Shown piece by piece: positions 56,585 through 62,994 of a stretch of 64,000 nt of DNA. The first letter of the stretch is position 1, and every line of letters begins with the position of its first letter. This DNA comes from UBA2185 sp964564625. GTDB taxonomy: Bacteria; Desulfobacterota; Syntrophia; Syntrophales; UBA2185. The notes under the pieces are model-generated. The model had not been told where the DNA came from. It made no database searches and saw only the letters and a list, made by a program, of their open reading frames with translations. The DNA lies in assembly GCA_964564625.1 (NCBI GenBank), contig CAZMBE010000013.1, positions 17,828 to 81,827 of the forward strand, read 5' to 3'. A program made the translations under genes and the position numbers.

Positions 56585-57004
56585 TTAAATTTTAGAATTT
56601 TGTAATCGAAAGCTCAGGTTGTCAATGATCCCTCTCCACTCTTGGAGTTTGTTCTGATGCTCTGCTCTAATCCTTTCTATTTCAGCTCCACGCTCGGCTA
56701 ATTGTTCCTCAAGAGAAGTCCTGATCTTGTGAAACTCCTCCTCAAGACGATGACGCTCTCTAACCTCGTCCTGAAGCACTTTTGCGATCCTTTCCAGTTC
56801 AGCCCCACGCTCGGCCAATTGTTCCTCAAGGGAAGTCCTGGTCTTGTGGAACTCTTCCTCAATAAGAACTCGCTGCGACATTTCCGTCTCATACTCTACT
56901 TTGATCTTTTCAAGGTCGCTTAGCTGATTCTGCATTTCACGCAACTCTGAGACTAACTTCACGACAAAGTAAAATTTCTCCTTACCACTCTCTTCATCTT
57001 TCAT
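56585..57004 (-). CDS. Coiled-coil protein with internal 39-residue repeat
   Basis: A 139-residue, almost wholly alpha-helical protein. A segment beginning EEEFHKTRTSLEEQLAERGA recurs 39 residues later as EEEFHKIRTSLEEQLAERGA; the DNA copies are also nearly identical, indicating a recent duplication. No catalytic domain. GGGAGA lies before ATG 57004; a longer frame to 57049 lacks a good SD. Function unknown. Confidence 0.65.
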   Translation of the reverse strand: MKDEESGKEKFYFVVKLVSELREMQNQLSDLEKIKVEYETEMSQRVLIEEEFHKTRTSLEEQLAERGAELERIAKVLQDEVRERHRLEEEFHKIRTSLEEQLAERGAEIERIRAEHQNKLQEWRGIIDNLSFRLQNSKI

Positions 57005-57127
57005 AAAAAAATCTCCCAATGAATAAATAGAAATTATTATTCCCATCACAGGAAAGATCCATTAATGAACCAATAGGTACTAGTGCTTTTCCTAAAATTT
57101 TATTGTGAATGAAAGTAGGGAGTGAAG

Positions 57128-57313
57128 TCAGTATCCTATGGTATTGACGGTTTCCTTCATGGATGATCTTGAATACCTTTTACCATTTAACTCATTAAAC
57201 AGATCACACTTTGCTATCTCCTCAAGATAGGGGCAGAGGTTGCTTTTCTTTAGTGCACATTTACTGCAGTTGGATTTTAACCCCTGTAATTCTTTATTGT
57301 CATTGCGCTTCAT
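57128..57313 (-). CDS. Small four-cysteine protein (sigma-54 candidate target)
   Basis: A 61-residue protein with cysteines in SNCSKCALKKSNLCPYLEEI and a fifth at KCDLF, fit for a zinc or iron-sulfur site. I do not recognise the family. GAGG precedes ATG 57313 at the right spacing. A strong -24/-12 element lies about 65 bases upstream of the start and two TGTAAA-N5-CCGACA motifs further upstream. Confidence 0.6.
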   Translation of the reverse strand: MKRNDNKELQGLKSNCSKCALKKSNLCPYLEEIAKCDLFNELNGKRYSRSSMKETVNTIGY

Positions 57314-57386
57314 GTGCAACCTCATTTCCCAATATCATCTATTGTAGTGAGTCCATCACTTGGAGATAGGATCACCTTTACAATGA

Positions 57387-57405
57387 TTGGCAAAAATAAT
57401 GCCAA
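57387..57405 (-). promoter_or_regulatory. Candidate sigma-54 promoter for the small cysteine gene
   Basis: Read on the minus strand: TTGGCATTATTTTTGC, GG and GC twelve bases apart, close to TGGCAC-N5-TTGC. A start near 57378 is predicted. The site is also an inverted repeat (TTGGCA/TGCCAA), so a weaker match exists on the plus strand, where no gene follows. Confidence 0.6.
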
Positions 57406-57464
57406 TGCGTAACTATATGATATAAATAGATATCTTATATTAAGGTTACAACGGAACTACAAAT

Positions 57465-57485
57465 AGTGTAAACTACCCCGACACT
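57465..57485. promoter_or_regulatory. TGTAAA-N5-CCGACA motif, copy 1
   Basis: Core TGTAAACTACCCCGACA at 57467-57483. AGTGT and ACACT flank it as inverted arms. It lies about 97 bases upstream of the predicted start at 57378. Confidence 0.65.
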
Positions 57486-57556
57486 TTTCAGGTGGTTTGT
57501 GAGTGCAGACGGCATGTTATGATAAACATATCATCAACATAGCCAGTGATGTCGAC

Positions 57557-57577
57557 AATGTAAAGAAAACCGACAGT
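57557..57577. promoter_or_regulatory. TGTAAA-N5-CCGACA motif, copy 2
   Basis: Core TGTAAAGAAAACCGACA at 57559-57575, exactly 92 bases from copy 1. Confidence 0.65.
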
Positions 57578-57789
57578 ATTTTTCAGCATTCACTAATAAT
57601 TACGATGATATACAATGTTTAACACTAAATATAATAGTATTAAATTATTGCTTTGATGATATTACAAGAAAGCCAGCGTTATGGAGATAGAATAAATCAA
57701 CTAAATATAACGAGTAACATTGAAGCAATTATTATGAACAGGCAAGGACCGAGAAGATGGGTTTTGTCCGCGGTGAAGGATGTGGTAAT

Positions 57790-57819
57790 AACCACCGACC
57801 GACCATAGAAATAATTATT
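57790..57819 (+). repeat. Imperfect repeat, copy B
   Basis: AACCACCGACCGACCATAGA... is nearly the same as 48912-48941. It lies just after the stop of the membrane/winged-helix gene on the other strand. Confidence 0.5.
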
Positions 57820-57842
57820 GCAGTTTCCGTGCTGGTGAGAAG

Positions 57843-58499
57843 TCATGTAGTCATTTTTTTCAGCTGTTGTTCTCCCCGTGCCGTTAAGACAAGCTGAAGC
57901 TTCTTGCCTTCAATCAGCTCCTGGGCAACTAATCCCTTGACCATTAATATCGCAAGCATTTCGTCAAACTCGTTTTGTGGAATCGCAGTAGCTCTCAGAA
58001 GGTCGATCAAAGTAAGTTTTGCCCCTTCTGCCTGAGCAAAGGCTTTCAATATTTTTAACTGATGTTCAGAAAATTTTGCTTTTTCAGGTACCACTGCAGG
58101 AGCAGCACTACTCCTGACTTCTATTTTTTTCTCTAACGTATCACTACCCAGATGGATCTGTGGAGGGTACCTTCCTTCATCGTTCCGTTGGTTCCTGAAA
58201 ATGCTTTCTATAAATCTGGGGGAGAACAGTGCAAAAAAAATACACAACCCGCTTAACGTAAGCAATTTCAGCGGATTTGTCTGTCCGGCATCGAGTAAAT
58301 CGCTGGAGAACAGATTCAGTATTAATGGCACCATCATGGCGGTGACAATACCTGTAAAGGTATACTTAAACAATATGGTTAAGAATGGCCGATCGTCACT
58401 TTTCCTCAGGAAAGCGCTCGTCATACCACCCAATGCCCCTGATAGTATCATAATCCCTGCAAGAAGCATTATGTAATTAACCGATTTGATATCAATCAT
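57843..58499 (-). CDS. Membrane protein with winged-helix C-terminus (YEATS-associated-helix-like)
   Basis: A 218-residue protein with three predicted membrane helices (LLAGIMILSGALGGMTSAFL; TGIVTAMMVPLILNLFSS; LLTLSGLCIFFALFS), a charged linker and a winged-helix-like domain at about 140-218 (LKILKAFAQAEG, LIDLLRATAIPQNEFDEML). The helical part resembles the YEATS-associated membrane module, which has been proposed to take part in conflict or lipid sensing. That match is from memory and weak. It is not obviously in an operon with the small genes nearby. Confidence 0.55.
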   Translation of the reverse strand: MIDIKSVNYIMLLAGIMILSGALGGMTSAFLRKSDDRPFLTILFKYTFTGIVTAMMVPLILNLFSSDLLDAGQTNPLKLLTLSGLCIFFALFSPRFIESIFRNQRNDEGRYPPQIHLGSDTLEKKIEVRSSAAPAVVPEKAKFSEHQLKILKAFAQAEGAKLTLIDLLRATAIPQNEFDEMLAILMVKGLVAQELIEGKKLQLVLTARGEQQLKKMTT

Positions 58500-58554
58500 G
58501 TATCTACGCTAAAAAATACCCGGATTTCAAGTGCGCCCTTTTACGCGTGAGGGT

Positions 58555-58836
58555 TTAACAATTAATTCTCTCCAGGATTATCCTGTCACAAGGCAATGAC
58601 AACAGGGCATCTAAAATCTTCTGGTATATCAGTTCCCCATCTGCATCAACCTGCAGAAATAGTTGATATCCCTCAGGTGTTCGAGAATGACTTGACAGCA
58701 TTGCTGAAATACCATTGTTTGCCAGCCTGATCGTTTCTTCTATGTGACGCTGGCCCGCAGTTTTAATTTTGATAACTTTGGCTTTTATATGGCTTTCCCG
58801 TCTAATGACGTAAATTCCGGACATTATGTTTTCCAT
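58555..58836 (-). CDS. Small hypothetical protein (sigma-54 candidate target)
   Basis: A 93-residue protein, MENIMSGIYVIRRESHIKAK at the start, VIKIKTAGQRHIEETIRLAN and LPCDRIILERINC at the end. I do not recognise it. The longer frame to 58938 runs into the -24/-12 element and so is unlikely; ATG 58836 has AAGGG eight bases upstream. Predicted start of transcription is near 58916. Confidence 0.6.
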   Translation of the reverse strand: MENIMSGIYVIRRESHIKAKVIKIKTAGQRHIEETIRLANNGISAMLSSHSRTPEGYQLFLQVDADGELIYQKILDALLSLPCDRIILERINC

Positions 58837-58925
58837 AGTGTCATCCCTTCGACAAAGACATTTCATGATACTCTTTAAAATCTTGTATGAACGTTTGGTG
58901 AACAACCTCGTTTTTGATAAAAAAC

Positions 58926-58943
58926 TAGCAACATCCATGCCGA
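58926..58943 (-). promoter_or_regulatory. Candidate sigma-54 promoter for the 93-residue gene
   Basis: On the minus strand the sequence reads TCGGCATGGATGTTGCT, with GG and GC twelve bases apart. The -12 half TTGCT is ideal and the -24 half is one base off TGGCA. It is the counterpart of the site at 57387-57405. Confidence 0.6.
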
Positions 58944-59014
58944 AAAATTATGTGATGTAACACATTGTATTTATTAACGTAAATTTTATTTACGTAACCA
59001 TAAATACATTTGAA

Positions 59015-59035
59015 AGTGTAAACCATTCCGACACT
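59015..59035. promoter_or_regulatory. TGTAAA-N5-CCGACA motif, copy 3
   Basis: Core TGTAAACCATTCCGACA at 59017-59033 with AAGTGT/ACACTT inverted arms. About 110 bases upstream of the predicted start at 58916. Confidence 0.65.
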
Positions 59036-59106
59036 TATCAAGCGACAAGCAAGCACTAATATCATGTAAAATGATGTATTACATATATTTACATAGTGAT
59101 CTGGGA

Positions 59107-59127
59107 AATGTAAAGAAAGCCGACAAT
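59107..59127. promoter_or_regulatory. TGTAAA-N5-CCGACA motif, copy 4
   Basis: Core TGTAAAGAAAGCCGACA at 59109-59125, again 92 bases from its partner. Confidence 0.65.
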
Positions 59128-59188
59128 CTTACACTTTTATGCATTTCGACTGTCAGCAAGCTGAATTTTCAGGCGAAAAAATATCTCT

Positions 59189-59239
59189 TTCGAATACGCA
59201 TCATTCTGTAGCGGAGTTGCAGAATGACGCGTATTCGAA
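59189..59239. repeat. Long hairpin (about 20-bp stem)
   Basis: TTCGAATACGC (59189-59199) pairs with GCGTATTCGAA (59229-59239); after one mismatch the pairing continues inward (CATTCTG/CAGAATG). On the minus strand a short T-rich run follows, so it may end the transcript of the gene at 59365-60057. Confidence 0.65.
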
Positions 59240-59364
59240 GCAATTAATAAGGTTTGTGAACTTTTAGTATCCTTTAAGAAAGATAAGGGATAACATCACT
59301 AAAGATTATATCCCTTTCTGAATTAGTTTCATTTGACAGAAGATCGGTTTCCAGTCTGAAATTT

Positions 59365-60057
59365 CTATTCGTCCAGATAGGCCGAGAAGATTGACTCCAG
59401 CCGCTTTATCCAGTTTTTTGAGAATGAAAAGGCACCGGTCTCCGCGAACATGTCGAGTCGAATGAGTGCATTGATGTTTGCGTCTTTTCCCTCGATCTCC
59501 CGTAAACGCTTCGAAAAGTCGCTATTAAGTTGCTTCACTTTTACATATATGTCCTTGAAGTTTGCCAGTTTCCAGTCCGGAGTCAACCCGTTCATCTCAC
59601 GGACATATTGCGCGGTGAGATAGGTGGAGACCGCGCGGAAAATCGTTTCGACTCTGTCTGAAAACGGGAGATGCATAAACGCCATTGGTTTGAATTTGTC
59701 AAGAACATGGCACCCGCTGGTAGCCATGATAAGGCCCATCAACGTTGAGACCCCTTCCTGCAGGGACGCCTCCTTTTCGATCACCCGCTGTTCTGACGTC
59801 ACCTTTACCCTGACCTTTTCATTCGAGAAGTCATCCTTGAATTGGAGAAGCACATAGGAGAGGTTGCGCGCAACCGGGCAGTATTTGTGCTCTGTCGCTT
59901 TCAATGTGCAAACCCTGCATTGATTGAATTTCAGCTCAGTCCAGGGTTCACTATTTCCCACGGGAAAGGATTGCAGGCTCAGGTCGGACTTTTTGAATGT
60001 GAGGTCAAAAGCCTCAACCCGCGTATTTTCAAAAAAGAACTCGTAGTGTATTTTCAT
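59365..60057 (-). CDS. Conserved hypothetical cysteine-containing protein
   Basis: A 230-residue protein starting MKIHYEFFFENTRVEAFDLT. Its notable motifs are a cysteine cluster (FNQCRVCTLKATEHKYCP) and SGCHVLDKFKPMAFMHLPF. I believe it belongs to a family common in deltaproteobacteria with no known function. ATG 60057 is preceded by GAGG; an earlier frame begins at 60117. The cysteines suggest a metal site. Probably cytoplasmic. Confidence 0.72.
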   Translation of the reverse strand: MKIHYEFFFENTRVEAFDLTFKKSDLSLQSFPVGNSEPWTELKFNQCRVCTLKATEHKYCPVARNLSYVLLQFKDDFSNEKVRVKVTSEQRVIEKEASLQEGVSTLMGLIMATSGCHVLDKFKPMAFMHLPFSDRVETIFRAVSTYLTAQYVREMNGLTPDWKLANFKDIYVKVKQLNSDFSKRLREIEGKDANINALIRLDMFAETGAFSFSKNWIKRLESIFSAYLDE

Positions 60058-60173
60058 GCCGGCCTCAAAGGATTGAGAGAATGTTGTTGGTAACGGATAT
60101 GTGCGCTGCCGTTCCAAATAACATTCTCCGCGTGATTAAACAAGAAGAATTGATTTTTTAATGCTTGGCCATA

Positions 60174-60311
60174 CATGTTAGTGAAAACGGCATACCCCTG
60201 GAAATAGTATCGAAAGTAACCTTGAGGCATCTGGATTTGAAGACGACGAAGGTCTATCTTGGTCGAATCAGTGATTCTTCCTTCCCAGAAAAATCAAAAT
60301 ACCCTTGTTAA
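60174..60311 (+). pseudogene. C-terminal fragment of a tyrosine recombinase (integrase)
   Basis: The frame reads HVSENGIPLEIVSKVTLRHL, then DLKTTKVYLGRISD, as in the C-terminal end of phage-type integrases with the conserved LxH...TTxxYL. Only about 45 codons remain, with no ATG and no catalytic arginine region. It lies in the gap before the FBPase-like gene and points to past mobile DNA here. Confidence 0.6.
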
Positions 60312-60363
60312 AATGATAATTAATTGTTACAAAAAAACAAATAATGAAGAAGGATGAACAACA

Positions 60364-61314
60364 ATGCACGAGGGTGTTTCGGACTATACTAAATTTATCA
60401 TCGATCTGCGCAGACACATGTGGAAATCGGGTGTGGAAACGGAATTGCGCAGGCTAATATGGCAAATAGCCGTTATGGGGAAATACATCTCTGCCAAAAT
60501 GCAGGAAGCGAACAGGAAACTGGCAGGATTTAAAAACATACGCATTTTCCAGCATGGTGAAGAGCAACAGACTGTAGAGAGGAGTGCCGACGAAATTCTC
60601 AAGAACCAGCTCAAGGATTCGGGGTTTGTCCGGGCGTATGCATCAGAAGAACAGGGTTCAGTAATTCAAATCGGCAAGGGAGAAGAAAAATATTTCATCA
60701 CTGCCGACCCCCTGGCTGGATCTTCTTTGGTGGAGACCAACCTGACTATGGGAACGATAATTGGCATTCATAGAGAGTCAATGTTAGACGAAGGAAGAAA
60801 AACGTTAGAAGCGGCTATGTACATTATGTATGGACCCTTAATTACGATGGTCTATTCTGCGGGGAAGGGAACCCATGAATTTGTGCTGAACCGTGAAGGG
60901 GAATACGTTCTTTCTGAGGAAAACATTATCTTGAGGGAACGGGGGGACATATACAGCCCGGGAGGATTGAGAAAAGACTGGGCGCCGGAACACCTCAAAT
61001 ACTTAGAATTTCTGGAGAAGGAAGGATACAAGCTTCGTTACAGCGGTGGGTTTGTGCCGGATATCAATCAGTTGTTAATCAAGAGAGGCGGTATTTTTTC
61101 ATACCCTGCACTCATCAGGGAGAGCCCCCAAGGAAAGTTGCGGCTCCTGTATGAACTTCAGCCTATGGCCTTCATCATTGAACAGGCCGGTGGAATGGCC
61201 ACAGACGGCAAGCAGGATATCCTCACCATCAGGGTGGAGAATCTTAATCAGCGATGTCCCATCTACATCGGGAGTCGTTTCGAGGTGGAAAAGGCGAGAG
61301 AGTTCCAGGTTTAG
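60364..61314 (+). CDS. Fructose-1,6-bisphosphatase class I-like protein, altered metal motif
   Basis: A 316-residue protein of the class I FBPase fold: ASEEQ (Glu pair), then ADPLAGSSLVETNLTMGTII, and LLYELQPMAFIIEQAGGMAT near the end. In canonical FBPase the motif is DPLDGSS and its second Asp helps bind the catalytic metal; here it is alanine. The C-terminal RYSGGFVPDINQLL replaces the usual RYxGSMVADxHR. It may be a divergent phosphatase of another substrate, or a weak or inactive enzyme. It stands alone on the plus strand. Confidence 0.8.
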   Translation: MHEGVSDYTKFIIDLRRHMWKSGVETELRRLIWQIAVMGKYISAKMQEANRKLAGFKNIRIFQHGEEQQTVERSADEILKNQLKDSGFVRAYASEEQGSVIQIGKGEEKYFITADPLAGSSLVETNLTMGTIIGIHRESMLDEGRKTLEAAMYIMYGPLITMVYSAGKGTHEFVLNREGEYVLSEENIILRERGDIYSPGGLRKDWAPEHLKYLEFLEKEGYKLRYSGGFVPDINQLLIKRGGIFSYPALIRESPQGKLRLLYELQPMAFIIEQAGGMATDGKQDILTIRVENLNQRCPIYIGSRFEVEKAREFQV

Positions 61315-61331
61315 AGGAGATATGGGATTTT

Positions 61332-61358
61332 GGGGTCAAATCTTTACTCTTGACATTT
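61332..61358 (+). repeat. Left 27-bp inverted repeat of the 142-bp element
   Basis: Identical to the repeat at 5459-5485. Confidence 0.95.
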
Positions 61359-61446
61359 TAGATTTAACGGAACTTACCAACATACATCAAGAAATATTTT
61401 TCTAATTATCAATAATAAAGAGTTGACCTAATAATCCCAATAATCC

Positions 61447-61473
61447 AAATGTCAAGAGTAAAGATTTGACCCC
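61447..61473 (-). repeat. Right 27-bp inverted repeat of the 142-bp element
   Basis: Exact reverse complement of 61332-61358, and identical to 6498-6524. Confidence 0.95.
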
Positions 61474-61512
61474 ATCTGACCATCTGACATGATAAATAGT
61501 GAAGGAGCATGA

Positions 61513-61707
61513 ATGATGGATGTGAAGGTTGCGGTTGATATTAAAGTAACGGGGGTTGAAGGGAAGTTGTGTCATCAGAATTGTCAATGGAACAGTAGGG
61601 ATGCGTATTGTCAGCTTTTTTGTGATGGAATTATTGGCTGTGTAAGATGTGAGAAATGCCTTGAATCAGAGATAAAGGGCAAAAAAAATGATGGTATTTT
61701 AATGTAG
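61513..61707 (+). CDS. Small cysteine-rich protein
   Basis: A 64-residue protein, MMDVKVAVDIKVTGVEGKLC, then CQWNSRDAYCQLFCDGIIGC. It has seven cysteines in a pattern that could bind iron-sulfur or zinc. GAAGGAG precedes the ATG pair (61513 or 61516). Unrecognised; sits just after the 142-bp element. Confidence 0.65.
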   Translation: MMDVKVAVDIKVTGVEGKLCHQNCQWNSRDAYCQLFCDGIIGCVRCEKCLESEIKGKKNDGILM

Positions 61708-62038
61708 GGCATCACCAAACAGCCCAGGTATTGCCCATCGTGACAGCAAGCAAAAAAGCAGAGCCAATGACCCTGCCTTCCCTTTCCATGGTAAGAACCA
61801 TGGTTGCAGAACCCGTTGAGATGGGGTTATTTCTGAAGATTTCTTCTGATCGCTGCTAATCCCAACATCCCGAGCGTCAAATGAATTTAAAAAGACATTT
61901 GCCGGATACAACACCACCATAACCATATAAGCACGAAACAATATCTTGTGGTCATTATTTCTTTGACACTCTCGGCCAGCCATCATAAAATTCAAGCCCA
62001 AACAAGAAAGTTTTGATTCTGGGAAAGAAAGCGGAATA
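61708..62038. other. Gene-poor gap before the isoprenylcysteine methyltransferase-like gene
   Basis: I see no convincing gene. A perfect small hairpin (CCATGGT/ACCATGG, 61786-61803) is the only clear structure. A minus-strand frame of about 100 codons over it looks like chance. Confidence 0.45.
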
Positions 62039-62596
62039 ATGGCCCGATTGCGTGACAGGATAATCGATTTTTTCTATCGGAGCGCAATCATGCGGGAAAA
62101 ACATCACGGTATCCTGACCTTTTTGGGGGGCCTGTTTTTTATCTGCGTGATCATTTTTATCATCTTACTGGCATTTGTATCAGATAAACTGCTGGACCTT
62201 CACGCATGGCCACCCTCGCCATCAAACCATATCCTTGGTATTCTTCTTCTTGTAGCAGGGACCTGGCTCTGGCTATGGTCTGTACTTACATTTATCAAAT
62301 CCAGAGGTACACCGGTGCCTCTCAGCCCGCCCCCAAAGCTTGTTGACACCGGACCTTATGCTTACTCGAGAAACCCCATGCTCTCTGGTGTCTTTCTTAT
62401 ACTTTTTGGTATCGGCTTTCTGTTTCAGTCACTCTCACTGGTCATCATATACACGCCGCTGTTCATGGCGATTGCCTTTCTTGAATTCAAGATGATCGAA
62501 GAGCCGGAACTCGAAAAACGTCTTGGCACACCCTACATAGAATACAAGAAAAAAGTCCCCATGTTCTTTCCGTATCCGGGCCACGGCAACCATTGA
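62039..62596 (+). CDS. Isoprenylcysteine carboxyl methyltransferase-like membrane protein
   Basis: A 185-residue protein of the ICMT/PEMT-like family with four or five helices. The family signature is near the end: DTGPYAYSRNPMLSGVFLIL and EEPELEKRLGTPYIEYKKKV. Bacterial members methylate unknown acceptors with S-adenosylmethionine. ATG 62039. Confidence 0.85.
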   Translation: MARLRDRIIDFFYRSAIMREKHHGILTFLGGLFFICVIIFIILLAFVSDKLLDLHAWPPSPSNHILGILLLVAGTWLWLWSVLTFIKSRGTPVPLSPPPKLVDTGPYAYSRNPMLSGVFLILFGIGFLFQSLSLVIIYTPLFMAIAFLEFKMIEEPELEKRLGTPYIEYKKKVPMFFPYPGHGNH

Positions 62597-62994
62597 TACT
62601 CTTGAAGAGAAGGCTTCATCGAGAATACTCAAACACCAGAATCTCAGTAGCAGTAATGTGGTGTGACAGACCACGCTTTCGAAATCCTTTTTCGCCGGAT
62701 TGATCCGGATAGCTTCCTCTTCAAGTTGTTTTGCTATTCGTATTAGAACATGGGAACCTGTCGTTCCGATGATAAAGGAGAAATTCAAGCGGAGAACCCA
62801 CAAGAATGAGAGTACCGATGCGAATCACAGGGGCGGACCAACTTGTAATAGCACCGTGTTTCCTTGACTTTTCCACAGAGAAGTTCTTATCAACCGTATT
62901 TGCTGATTACACGCGGATTTTGTTTCTGTTGACATTCACTACCCGTCTCATTTATTATTTTACGACGTAAATCTTCGACAAGGGAGGCATCCGA
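62597..62994. other. Gap with a sigma-70-type promoter
   Basis: No gene is clear in the first two thirds. A minus-strand frame overlaps the end of the previous gene but looks like a shadow. A promoter-like sequence is at 62930-62959. Confidence 0.45.
62930..62959 (+). promoter_or_regulatory. Candidate sigma-70 promoter of the transglutaminase-like gene
   Basis: TTGACA (62930-62935), 18 bases, TATTAT (62954-62959), 36 bases before the ATG at 62995. Confidence 0.5.

Larger units (their letters stand above)
61332..61473. mobile_element. 142-bp non-autonomous element with RAYT-type inverted repeats
   Basis: The 27-bp inverted repeats at 61332-61358 and 61447-61473 are identical to those of the RAYT element at 5459-6524. 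The 88-bp interior has no reading frame. This is a MITE-like or REP-doublet unit, presumably mobilised in trans. Confidence 0.85.

Noticed and set aside
57387..57405. Sigma-54 promoter read on the plus strand
   Set aside because: The inverted repeat gives a weaker plus-strand match and no plus-strand gene follows.
58555..58938. Long version of the 93-residue gene starting at 58938
   Set aside because: Its first codons overlap the candidate -24/-12 promoter; ATG 58836 has a proper SD.
61699..62001. 100-codon minus-strand frame
   Set aside because: No recognisable motif, no good SD, and a composition unlike the nearby genes.
62435..62803. 122-codon minus-strand frame
   Set aside because: It overlaps the well-supported methyltransferase-like gene on the other strand and has no recognised motif.
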